From the NCBI RefSeq assembly GCF_028830055.1, contig NZ_CP101655.1, positions 4,893,857-4,957,856 on the forward strand: a stretch of 64,000 nucleotides of DNA. The letters are read 5' to 3'. This document shows positions 34,752 to 41,883 of this stretch, in pieces. The stretch comes from Pseudomonas serboccidentalis. GTDB taxonomy: Bacteria; Pseudomonadota; Gammaproteobacteria; Pseudomonadales; Pseudomonadaceae. The notes beneath the pieces are model-generated. The model was not told where the DNA came from. It saw only the letters and a program-made list of their open reading frames with translations, and made no database searches. Made by a program: the position numbers and the translations under genes. Numbering within the stretch: the first letter of the stretch is position 1; the number at the start of each line of letters is the position of its first letter.

Positions 34752-35049
34752 CTAGATTTCCTTTTTAAGCATGATCAGCGCATCGAATCGCATTCCTCAT
34801 GATACGCGGGTAAACCAATTCGGATGCAGCATCCTTCAATACGAAGCTAGCACTACTCATGAAGTCTTGAGGTCGCGCCCTGACAGCAGGTTGGAGCAGG
34901 CCTATTTAATTGTGATCCTGACGCACTTTTGAGCCTTCCGGACCAAAGTGGCATTCCCTCACTTTGCCCTGGCTGCGAGTCGCCGAGAATTTCCCCGGGT
35001 TCGAAATTCCCACAGTTCAGGGGTATTTCACCAGTGGTGGAACATCCGG

Positions 35050-35298
35050 ATTGAGGGGAGATTTCCACCGATGGAGTAAACCTTTCCCTCGCAAAATCAA
35101 AAGCCTGTCATCGGTACGCGACACGTTTTCATAATTCACAAAACGTGTCGCGGCACCTGCCCCACCGGAATGGGATGGCAGGTCTAGCCCCCAATTGAGG
35201 TTGGGTCGCTCAACTTCCCCCGTTAGGGAGTGTTCCTCAAATTGAGGAAGTCCCACCACTCGCCAGCGCACGCCCCCGCACCCGACCTCAGATTGAGG
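35050..35298. repeat. Iterated ATTGAGG motif with two CCTCARATTGAGG palindromes
   Basis: ATTGAGG occurs at 35050-35056, 35194-35200, 35241-35247 and 35292-35298. The last two are parts of palindromes CCTCAAATTGAGG (35235-35247) and CCTCAGATTGAGG (35286-35298), whose starts are 51 bp apart, roughly five helical turns. Confidence 0.6.
35117..35152. repeat. Perfect 13-bp inverted repeat
   Basis: CGCGACACGTTTT (35117-35129) and AAAACGTGTCGCG (35140-35152) with a 10-base AT-rich centre. No T-run follows, so it is not a standard terminator; a repressor operator or recombinase core site are options. Confidence 0.65.
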
Positions 35299-35404
35299 GT
35301 GAACGCATCGTTCGCCTGAGCCGCTGTATCACTTTGCCTAGTATCGACTTACTGCAACAAAAATCCCCCCTTCCGATCCGCCAAAACCAACTATTTCAGT
35401 CCCA

Positions 35405-35432
35405 TTCCATCCTGTCGCGCGTAGCATATAAT
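35405..35432 (+). promoter_or_regulatory. Probable promoter of the five-gene cassette
   Basis: A perfect TATAAT (35427-35432) with a weak -35 (TTCCAT, 35405-35410) 16 bp before it, about 84 bp ahead of the first small gene. Confidence 0.45.
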
Positions 35433-35477
35433 GTGCACCCTAAAAACACTGGATATAAGATCAGATCATGCCTAATG

Positions 35478-35501
35478 TGGGTTTGAATTAGCTCAAACCC
35501 A
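35478..35501 (+). promoter_or_regulatory. Leader hairpin before the five-gene cassette
   Basis: TGGGTTTGA-ATTAGC-TCAAACCCA, a perfect 9-bp stem just before the ribosome-binding site (GAGG, about 35505) of the first gene. It could be an operator or an RNA control element. Confidence 0.5.
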
Positions 35502-35515
35502 ACCGAGGCCATCCA

Positions 35516-35692
35516 ATGAACACTGCTAAGACCGCTCGAGGTCGACAACACAAACCGACTCGCTCAGAGGTGGCCGCGGCGTGGGGTCGCCTGCGCGACG
35601 CTGCCAGCGAAGGAAGCATCCAGGCATCCGCCCTCCTCATCGCGCTTGCGGAAAACAAACCGGTCATTGCCATGGAATCGCCCGCCGCATGA
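35516..35692 (+). CDS. Small basic protein, first gene of overlapping cassette
   Basis: A 58-residue protein (MNTAKTARGRQHKPTRSEVA then AAWGRLRDAASEGSIQASAL), strongly basic in its first 20 residues and helical after. ATG 35516 has GAGG at proper spacing, and its stop codon overlaps the start of the DUF5681 gene as ATGA. No family recognised. The tight overlap and matching codon use support it as a real gene. Confidence 0.6.
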   Translation: MNTAKTARGRQHKPTRSEVAAAWGRLRDAASEGSIQASALLIALAENKPVIAMESPAA

Positions 35693-36105
35693 CTGAGCGC
35701 GACAAGAGCGGGAAATGGAAGCCCGGGCAGTCAGGCAATCCAGGCGGGCGCTCCGGGCAAACACAGGAGCTTCGCGCTCGACTTGCCGAGGGGGCGGACG
35801 CAGTTACAAAAAAGGTGCTTGCGGCTGCCAAGAAGGGCGATATGCAGGCGTGCCGACTGATCCTTGAGCGCCTGGTTCCACCAATCAAACCGACCTCCGA
35901 GCCGGTGCAATTCGAACTCGACGATACGGACTTACCGAGCGCAGCCAAATCAATCATGCGTGCAGTTGCCGGCGGACAACTCGCGCCCGACCAAGGCAAG
36001 TCACTCATTGAAGGCTTGGGCGCCGTTGCCCGAGTGATCGAGGTCGCCGAGCTTCAAAAGGCCGTCGAAGAACTCCGCACGCAAATGGAGGGAATGCAGC
36101 AATGA
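35689..36105 (+). CDS. DUF5681 domain protein
   Basis: A 138-residue protein whose N-terminus SGKWKPGQSGNPGGRSG is the DUF5681 signature, found in phage and mobile-element proteins (often near terminase genes). The rest is helical: LRARLAEGADAVTKKVLAAA, DMQACRLILERLVPPIKPTS, then a C-terminal coiled segment. The frame is open from 35581 but the start at 35689 overlaps the preceding stop (ATGA), as do the next genes. A DNA-binding or packaging-linked role is possible; there is no terminase here. Confidence 0.75.
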   Translation: MTERDKSGKWKPGQSGNPGGRSGQTQELRARLAEGADAVTKKVLAAAKKGDMQACRLILERLVPPIKPTSEPVQFELDDTDLPSAAKSIMRAVAGGQLAPDQGKSLIEGLGAVARVIEVAELQKAVEELRTQMEGMQQ

Positions 36106-36533
36106 GCATCAAGTCATTGAAGGCAGAACTACAAAGGATCGCCCAGAAGATCGGCGCCGCGGATGAAACAGTCCTGCTGATTGTGCTCGCAGTGATCCGA
36201 GCGAATACAAGAAAGATCCAAGCGGAAGAAGACTTTCCGAAAACCGCTGGGCACCAAGTCGACTATCGAATTCAGGGGCGGAACGTATCGCTGTTCTTCC
36301 CCTTCGCAGAGATGGATAGCGACCAGGGTGAGCAAATGGCGAAAGCCATCATTCTTCACACTCGACAAATTGAGCGTGCCGGCCGGACAGCTCAAGTCGG
36401 CATTCTCGATATGCGCGTCGCCCCCGAGGAAGGGGCTTGGATCGTTACCTGGCCTCCTGAAGGTGTCTCGATTGAGCAGCACGCTGCAGAGCAATACCAA
36501 CGGATCGTGGAGGCGCGTAATGAACATTCGTAA
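36102..36533 (+). CDS. Hypothetical protein, third gene of overlapping cassette
   Basis: A 143-residue protein beginning MSIKSLKAELQRIAQKIGA, overlapping the DUF5681 gene stop (ATGA). The N-terminal 45 residues are helical; the middle has beta-rich segments (HQVDYRIQGRNVSLFFPFAE, QVGILDMRVAPEEGAWIVTW); the end is helical. No family recognised and no membrane segment or catalytic motif is evident. Gene overlap with both neighbours suggests the products work together. Confidence 0.65.
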   Translation: MSIKSLKAELQRIAQKIGAADETVLLIVLAVIRANTRKIQAEEDFPKTAGHQVDYRIQGRNVSLFFPFAEMDSDQGEQMAKAIILHTRQIERAGRTAQVGILDMRVAPEEGAWIVTWPPEGVSIEQHAAEQYQRIVEARNEHS

Positions 36534-36738
36534 CCAAATCGCCCGCCTGAAGCAGACCGCCGGCGACTCCCAGTTTAGCAGCGACGCTCGGCAGATCAGG
36601 CAGCTGATGGACGAGTTGAGCGCCGAAGCCGTCGGCGGCGCCGCTGCTGGGAAAACGTCTCTCCTCGAAATTCTCAACGCCTCTACGTGTTCCGACCGCT
36701 CGACTCCAATCCCAAACAATCCAAAGGTAACGCAATGA
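36520..36738 (+). CDS. Small hypothetical protein, fourth gene of overlapping cassette
   Basis: A 72-residue protein (MNIRNQIARLKQTAGDSQFS ... RQIRQLMDELSAEAVGGAAA then GKTSLLEIL). ATG 36520 lies within the end of the preceding gene and has a strong GGAGG site five bases before. AAAGKTS only superficially resembles a P-loop. The stop overlaps the next start (ATGA). A helical basic N-terminus could bind DNA or a partner protein. Confidence 0.6.
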   Translation: MNIRNQIARLKQTAGDSQFSSDARQIRQLMDELSAEAVGGAAAGKTSLLEILNASTCSDRSTPIPNNPKVTQ

Positions 36739-37568
36739 AAATCGGCAAACGCTCAGTTCTCAAGGTCGGCTTGGCCAACCTCCACTACTCCGAATACGAG
36801 CACTCCCGCATTGAGTCTCATACCTTCTCTATCCAGCGTCCGGACGGGACCAAAGGAGTATGGCAAGCCGGCGGTTTGATGAAGTCCGCTCGCCAGCTTC
36901 AAACACTGGCGCTGGAGACCTTCAAAGACTTCGGCGAAGAGATCGTCTCGATCCGGGAAAACAAAGATTTCAACTCGTCCGCGATCGAGCGCTTGAGCAA
37001 AGAGAAAATCGCAGGCGTGACAGACGCCCTACTTCCTGCAATGCAGTCGGTCGCGAAGGATATGCTCACCCTGGCCGAAACCGTCACCAAAGGCTTCTCT
37101 CCTGTCACTCCGCGCGCGAGTAGCGATATCGCAGGCTTTCTCGCAGACCAAGAACTGAGAGCCCTTGTGCGAGGCCTCAGTCCGGAAGAACGCCGCAACC
37201 TCATGTCCGAAGCGCGCCAGGGTGGTCACCCCGATATCGTCGAAGCAGTGCTAAGAGCAAATCCGATGCTCTCGGGTCTCAACTCTGAAGCTGCAGCGAG
37301 CCTTTCCCGAGCGGGCATTGCCGCATCTCGCGCAGACGATATTGACGCTCTTCGCCAAATGCTGGCCGTCTACGACGATGTGCTCGCCACCACTTCGCAG
37401 GTCGGGGTGTCGCTCAGCGGGATGATTGCCAACTCGACAGGCTACGCAGGTCGATTCGAAAAATGGCGATCGGGGTGTGACGGCTCGGAAGCGTTGCGCG
37501 CTTGGCTGGAAAAGATCCCAGCTCGAGGCAAGCCAAAAGCCGCAGAAGAAGAAACCGAAGCCGCGTAA
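36735..37568 (+). CDS. Hypothetical protein, last gene of overlapping cassette
   Basis: A 277-residue protein starting MKIGKRSVLKVGLANLHYSE. It is predicted soluble: a short beta-rich start followed by long helices (RQLQTLALETFKDFGEEIVS, VTDALLPAMQSVAKDMLTLA) and a Glu/Lys-rich tail. LSPEERRNLMSEARQGGHPD resembles a helical adaptor region but no family is recognised. It closes the five-gene chain; a GC-rich hairpin (GCGGCCG...CGGCCGC, about 37580-37602) follows without a T-run. Confidence 0.68.
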   Translation: MKIGKRSVLKVGLANLHYSEYEHSRIESHTFSIQRPDGTKGVWQAGGLMKSARQLQTLALETFKDFGEEIVSIRENKDFNSSAIERLSKEKIAGVTDALLPAMQSVAKDMLTLAETVTKGFSPVTPRASSDIAGFLADQELRALVRGLSPEERRNLMSEARQGGHPDIVEAVLRANPMLSGLNSEAAASLSRAGIAASRADDIDALRQMLAVYDDVLATTSQVGVSLSGMIANSTGYAGRFEKWRSGCDGSEALRAWLEKIPARGKPKAAEEETEAA

Positions 37569-37720
37569 TCGGTTCGGCGTGCGGCCGTCACTGCGCGGCC
37601 GCCAAACAGGAGCAAATACCTTGACCACCGCCGATGGGACGGGATGATCATTTCGGCGTCGATCTATGCTGAAGATAAGATCTAAACAAATTGGGAAAGA
37701 GCGATGATCAATCAGCAAAT

Positions 37721-38371
37721 CTATGAATACTTTTGATCCAAAACTCGGAGCCCTGCCTCGATCACGCTCATCGCACTCTCAACACGCTCAACTGCCTTGT
37801 CCACACTTTCTTGTGTCTTAGCTGTCAGCTTTGCAGTAAGCACCTGGGTGTCCGTTAGCGGAGGTTTGTGAACCTCCACTGCTAACGCATCGAGCGCAGC
37901 TTGCATCTCTTCAGCGCGCTCCGCCCACTCCCACCCCGTTTTTACAACGACTTTATCCAGGATTTGGCAGTGCTCGATGAACTCTTTGAATTGCGTATTG
38001 ATTGGATCTTTATTTACAGCATCTATTACTATAGACGCTCTCATAGGAGGACAGTATCTACTCCAATGATCAGTTAATCGCTCGATGCTCGCCTCAATTT
38101 TCCTGAATGCAACATTGGCATCCCACACCACGCCGTAAGCCTTGCTGTGATTAAGCTCCTGCTTCCAACTGGTTAGTCCCTTATAAGCCAAGGCTGCCAC
38201 CACACCCGCGGCAAGGGCTTGGAATAATGCAGAAATCGAATTTATGAATGCAAAAGCGTCCTGCGTACTATTGGGCTTATCGCTATTGAAGCCGGCCCAA
38301 AATACAGCACCACATATGACAAGAAGGGCAGCTAGCAGAGCGTAAAAGCCTGCAGCATAAGGATTTTTCAT
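37721..38371 (-). CDS. Two-TM membrane protein of unknown function
   Basis: A 216-residue protein with two N-terminal membrane helices (about 6-28, YAAGFYALLAALLVICGAVF; about 42-64, FINSISALFQALAAGVVAAL) and a cytoplasmic helical domain of about 150 residues with coiled-coil character (RKIEASIERLTDHWS, SVDKAVERVESAMSVIEAGL). Base composition is clearly lower in GC than the window average. No strong ribosome-binding site is seen. Small two-TM proteins with a soluble helical domain are common as membrane effectors in phage-defence systems, but that is only an analogy. Confidence 0.68.
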   Translation of the reverse strand: MKNPYAAGFYALLAALLVICGAVFWAGFNSDKPNSTQDAFAFINSISALFQALAAGVVAALAYKGLTSWKQELNHSKAYGVVWDANVAFRKIEASIERLTDHWSRYCPPMRASIVIDAVNKDPINTQFKEFIEHCQILDKVVVKTGWEWAERAEEMQAALDALAVEVHKPPLTDTQVLTAKLTAKTQESVDKAVERVESAMSVIEAGLRVLDQKYS

Positions 38372-38443
38372 AACATTTGATCAGTACGTCGCTAGAGGGA
38401 TGGCGATAATAATGTGTTCGACCAATAAAAAGGTATGCCTGAG

Positions 38444-38540
38444 CTGATACGCACAGATTCTGATTTATTGCCTTTCCCGCTTGATAAGTAACACTCATAG
38501 TGCAACAGTATTAGTAGAACACCTTAACTGATACGGACAG
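38444..38540 (+). repeat. Direct repeat CTGATACGSACAG upstream of the recombinase gene
   Basis: CTGATACGCACAG (38444-38456) and CTGATACGGACAG (38528-38540) are 12/13 identical and 84 bp apart; the second ends seven bases before the recombinase start. They may be binding subsites (res-like) of the recombinase or an autoregulatory operator. Confidence 0.5.
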
Positions 38541-38546
38541 CACATT

Positions 38547-39164
38547 ATGTTCATCCGCGCATACCTCCGAGCATCGACTGAAGAGCAGGACGCCGGCCGC
38601 GCCCGAGCATCGCTCGAGCAATTCGCCACTGACCACAATAAAGTGATCGCGAGCGTGTATCTGGAGAACGCCAGCGGCGCCTCGGTAGATCGACCTGAGC
38701 TGCTGCGCCTGCTCAAGGATGCGCGCAAGGGTGACGTCTTGCTGGTGGAATCGATAGACCGCCTCTCGCGCCTTCCTGTGGAGGATTGGCAGAAGCTCAA
38801 GGCTGCGATCGACTCCAAGGGCTTGCGCATCGTCGCGCTGGATCTACCGACCAGCCACCAAGGAATGCAGGACACTAAAGGCGACGAGTTCACCGGTCGG
38901 ATGCTGGGGGCGATCAACTCAATGCTGGTGGAGATGATGGCCGCGATAGCCCGCAAGGATTATGAGCAACGCCGTGAGCGCCAGGCCCAGGGCATCGAGA
39001 AAGCTAAAGCTGCTGGCAAGTACCAGGGCCGCCCGATCAACTCGGATTTGCACAGGAGAGTCGTTGAACTGCTAGGTGCAGGCCTCGGTATCCGTGCGAC
39101 AGCTAGGCACGCCAACTGCTCTACAACAACCGTGCTACGGATTCGAGATTTGACTTCGCAGTGA
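38547..39164 (+). CDS. Serine recombinase (resolvase/invertase family)
   Basis: A 205-residue small serine recombinase. The catalytic serine is S10 in RAYLRASTEEQ; VYLENASGASVDRPELLRLL and VLLVESIDRLSRLPVEDWQ are conserved catalytic-domain segments, and the long E helix covers TGRMLGAINSMLVEMMAAIA. The C-terminal helix-turn-helix is about 165-200 (LHRRVVELLGAGLGIRATAR). It would catalyse inversion or resolution between short sites. No inverted or duplicated segment obviously served by it was found, but a direct repeat lies just upstream. Confidence 0.87.
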   Translation: MFIRAYLRASTEEQDAGRARASLEQFATDHNKVIASVYLENASGASVDRPELLRLLKDARKGDVLLVESIDRLSRLPVEDWQKLKAAIDSKGLRIVALDLPTSHQGMQDTKGDEFTGRMLGAINSMLVEMMAAIARKDYEQRRERQAQGIEKAKAAGKYQGRPINSDLHRRVVELLGAGLGIRATARHANCSTTTVLRIRDLTSQ

Positions 39165-39236
39165 CCTCCTAACTTACCCAAGCACATCGTAAGTTAAGGG
39201 CAAAACTGTACCGGCGGTACAGCCTCTTTTTATCGT

Positions 39237-40832
39237 TCAGAGCGACGGTGTCTTCTGCCCCAATGCCAATGTCGAGTTCGTACAACGCTCGGCATAGATG
39301 CTCGCTAGCGACGACTGGTCGAGCGCCTGAAGATCGCTTATGTCCGGCGATCCGGACATTAACTCTAGCAGCCGCTCTTTTGGCGTTTTGGAGTAGCTTG
39401 AAAGGATGAAGTCATACAGGTCCAGAGGTGTCTCGGCTGTCGTAGTACGCTGCCCAAGGGTGCCGAAAAAAGTATCGGGATGACGTTGCCATGCAGCCAT
39501 TTCTCCTTCCGACAGATCCCATGTGGATATGACCGCTGTTCCGTCGTCGAGATTGAGACCACAGTATGCTTTGCGCTCTGCTTCCATCACCGTTGCAGTC
39601 GTAAGCACTCCCTTGCGTTCTCGTCCCTCCTCATCTTTGACGAGATAGCACTGACCAATAATCAATCTAGGTGCACCCTCCCCAAAAGCAAATTCCGGGA
39701 TCTCTCCGTCGAAGGTCGATGGTATTTCGGAGTAATCGCGGATCGCACGCAGGAGTTCGTGCATCTCGATATGTCGTTCTCTCGCATCGATAGCAGCGCG
39801 TAAGCTCGGAAATTGAGTGTCATGCTTGAAATCTTGGATCTGGAAACCATCCGCCACTGTGGAGCAGCGAAACGCCCCGGAATGAAGATGGTGATGCCAC
39901 GGTGTGTTGGTCACGACTACGTAAGCACTTGGCAAAGGCTTGCCATTGATCACACGCCCTTCGAACGCCCTCAAATCTGTCAGTGCAGTCCGAAGATAAT
40001 CGGGCATGTCGCTCCCCGCCGCAGTATCTGGAACATTTATGTCGATGAAAACTATGCGCTGGTGGTCCGCCGCCTTCGCCAGCGCGCGGTTTAATTGACG
40101 GCCGAGCCGAAACTTTGTACCCGCACGATGCTTGGCTTCAATCGAAAAGCGCTTATTCGTGCGTTTGTGAGTGGCGACAAACTCGCAATGCGAACTGGCC
40201 CGGTCGTCTTCGTTCTCAAACTCTAGGTCAAACCCTGCGCGAATGAGCGTCGCTGCGACATACACCTCATACTGCGCTCCAGCAAAGTTGTCGGCGTTCT
40301 TCAGACGGCCAATCAGTTTATCTTGCAGCTCGGCGTTGTGATCGAGCGCATACAGGTTATATGCAAGGTGCATGTAGGCAGCAACAGCCCCTATCATCGG
40401 CGCGGAATGGACCTGCCCCGTGTTTTTTATGAACGTCCGCTGATACATGCACAGATGGTGATACCACACCAAGATAGGATGCCGCTGATCGAGAGGTTTT
40501 GCTAACTCCACATTGCCCCAATCTACGCCGACCGCAACTTTGATGTAATCACAAAGAAAGTCGTGGAATGTTCGCCATCCCTTTGAGTGCAGAAGCCTGT
40601 TCCTGACGGCAACTAGTCGATAACCGGATGCCTCGATCGAAACAATCGGACGTCCTAACCCCTGCTGACGTTCCCGCTGTACCTGGTGCGCAACTGCTCG
40701 ATCCCTTGCTTCAAGCATATGCGGCACTAAATGCGCTGGCAGCTGCGGAATGTGCGCGACCACCCCGTGGCACCTTTTGAATTTACGACCGCTTCCGCAG
40801 GGGCAAGGGGAGTTTCGCCCTATCTTCGCCAT
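39237..40832 (-). CDS. SEC-C motif protein with PD-(D/E)XK-like nuclease signature
   Basis: A 531-residue protein. Residues 5-23 form a SEC-C zinc-binding motif (NSPCPCGSGRKFKRCHG; C-x-C...C-H). Around residues 185-240 a pattern typical of PD-(D/E)XK nucleases appears: E189 in YEVYVAATLIRAGF, E217 in HCEFVA, and E232-x-K234 in FSIEAKHR, with alternating hydrophobic strands. The other parts are unassigned. A GAGG site precedes ATG 40832. It lies in the accessory island next to the recombinase; a restriction-like or defence role is inferred from the motif and the location. It is distinct from SecA, which carries SEC-C at its C-terminus. Confidence 0.7.
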   Translation of the reverse strand: MAKIGRNSPCPCGSGRKFKRCHGVVAHIPQLPAHLVPHMLEARDRAVAHQVQRERQQGLGRPIVSIEASGYRLVAVRNRLLHSKGWRTFHDFLCDYIKVAVGVDWGNVELAKPLDQRHPILVWYHHLCMYQRTFIKNTGQVHSAPMIGAVAAYMHLAYNLYALDHNAELQDKLIGRLKNADNFAGAQYEVYVAATLIRAGFDLEFENEDDRASSHCEFVATHKRTNKRFSIEAKHRAGTKFRLGRQLNRALAKAADHQRIVFIDINVPDTAAGSDMPDYLRTALTDLRAFEGRVINGKPLPSAYVVVTNTPWHHHLHSGAFRCSTVADGFQIQDFKHDTQFPSLRAAIDARERHIEMHELLRAIRDYSEIPSTFDGEIPEFAFGEGAPRLIIGQCYLVKDEEGRERKGVLTTATVMEAERKAYCGLNLDDGTAVISTWDLSEGEMAAWQRHPDTFFGTLGQRTTTAETPLDLYDFILSSYSKTPKERLLELMSGSPDISDLQALDQSSLASIYAERCTNSTLALGQKTPSL

Positions 40833-40969
40833 ATTCGTGCCTCACATTCGCAGCGTTATTAACTGCAGCCGTAACCCGCACCGATCTTGAGGCACAGCTC
40901 CATCAGCGGCAATATCTCAGCTGCAGAAGGCGTGTTCACTGCCCGAGTTCTCGAACTATCTGTAGAAAC

Positions 40970-41006
40970 AAAAAACCCGCCAGAGCATAGCCCGACGGGT
41001 TTTTTA
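40970..41006. terminator. Terminator downstream of tRNA-Arg(CCT)
   Basis: AAAAAACCCG ... CGGGTTTTTT with GC-rich loop; 76 bp after the 3' end of the minus-strand tRNA. Its presence suggests that core sequence extends this far left and that the island ends between 40.83 and 40.97 kb. Confidence 0.78.
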
Positions 41007-41081
41007 ATGCCTACTGCTGCCACCCTGCTGTCACAGTCGAATCGATCTGTCAGGGAAAAGTCATGAGAGGCTTGAATTATA

Positions 41082-41158
41082 TGGTGTCCCAGGGCAGGTT
41101 CGAACTGCCAACCTTCCCCTTAGGAGGGGGATGCTCTATCCAATTGAGCTACTGAGAC
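41082..41158 (-). tRNA. tRNA-Arg (anticodon CCT)
   Basis: Minus strand: acceptor GTCTCAG pairs with CTGGGAC before the encoded CCA; D-arm AGCTCAATTGGATAGAGC; anticodon stem-loop CCCCTCCTAAGGGG-type with CCT; T-arm GGCAGTTCGAACCTGCC. 77 bases including CCA. The accessory island lies on its 3' side. Confidence 0.95.
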
Positions 41159-41452
41159 ACTGAGTTGTCACGGCCGGACACGGCGCGACGGACGGCGTGC
41201 ATGTTAACGGCCAGCCCTTGATTTGTCATGTCGTCCGTGGGCTTTTTAAGTGTAGGCAGGCGCCTTGCAATGCTGCGGGATCATTTACCGTGCAATTTGC
41301 ACTCCCCCAAAAAGCCATCATTGCAGATTGCAACCCGCGACTTGGGAAAAACCCTTCCAAATGCTTGTTTTTAAAGGACTTCACAGCGGTTAGACTGTTG
41401 GCACGACGGCTGCTTTGTCTGTTTCCATAACAGAACAAACGGAGTTCGCCCC

Positions 41453-41683
41453 ATGAACAGCACGCTCTTGCTTGCAAACGCAATCGCCCTGGCGGTTTTG
41501 GTGGGCTTTCATTTTGCCCCCGAGGGTGCTGAACCGGTGGCCCAGCGCATGCCGCATTACCTGCAGGTGCAGAAGGCGCCGAAGTGGGCGGTACTGAGCG
41601 ATCACAGCGACTTCACTGCACAGGCAGTCAGTGAGCCTGAGCAAGCACTGCCGACGCGCGCTACCGAACGTCTGGTTTTTTGA
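41453..41683 (+). CDS. Small single-TM protein
   Basis: A 76-residue protein with one N-terminal hydrophobic segment (LLLANAIALAVLVGFHF) and a soluble tail of about 50 residues. CGGAG lies nine bases before ATG 41453. It could be an exported or anchored peptide; no family recognised. It is followed after 20 bp by another tiny membrane protein, likely in one operon. The 294 bp between it and the tRNA hold no other gene. Confidence 0.6.
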   Translation: MNSTLLLANAIALAVLVGFHFAPEGAEPVAQRMPHYLQVQKAPKWAVLSDHSDFTAQAVSEPEQALPTRATERLVF

Positions 41684-41703
41684 AATATCTTCAGGAGTAC
41701 AGC

Positions 41704-41883
41704 ATGTCCAAATCAGCCGCAGGATTTCTGATCCTCGCCTTATTGAGTGGCGTTGTGCATTTTTCGCTGTTCGAGGAAACCGAAGCCACCCTGCCCCTGA
41801 TTGGTTGCGGCGTGTTTGCTGTGTTGTTTGTGCTGGCGCTGGTGGCCGGGCGCAAGATCAAGTTCGATCCAGTGCTACGTTAA
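41704..41883 (+). CDS. Small two-TM inner membrane protein
   Basis: A 59-residue hydrophobic protein (AGFLILALLSGVVHFSLF; TLPLIGCGVFAVLFVLALVAG) with a short basic tail. ATG 41704 has CAGGAG upstream; an earlier in-frame ATG at 41680 lacks one. Its last 26 bases overlap the end of the convergent phnN gene. No family recognised. Confidence 0.62.
   Translation: MSKSAAGFLILALLSGVVHFSLFEETEATLPLIGCGVFAVLFVLALVAGRKIKFDPVLR

Larger units (their letters stand above)
34752..35515. other. Non-coding repeat-bearing region between divergent accessory operons
   Basis: About 760 bp between the HEPN operon (minus) and the five-gene cassette (plus). Short open frames exist (34853-35068 and 35017-35271, minus) but look non-coding. 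The region carries a perfect 13-bp inverted repeat (35117-35152), four copies of ATTGAGG of which two are 13-bp palindromes (35050-35298), a TATAAT box (35427-35432) and a 9-bp hairpin (35478-35501). This density of symmetry suggests an operator, recombination or replication site. Confidence 0.6.

Noticed and set aside
33250..35000. Second copy of the tRNA-Arg(CCT) 3' end as a left attachment site
   Set aside because: I scanned for the T-arm and acceptor sequence on both strands and saw no match of useful length.
34853..35271. Two overlapping short minus-strand frames (71 and 84 codons)
   Set aside because: They cover the palindromes and repeats of the regulatory region, have no good start signals and no plausible product.
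36520..36738. P-loop ATPase in the 72-residue protein (AAAGKTS)
   Set aside because: The Walker A pattern is incomplete (no G-x4-G-K-S/T) and the protein is too short to hold an ATPase fold.
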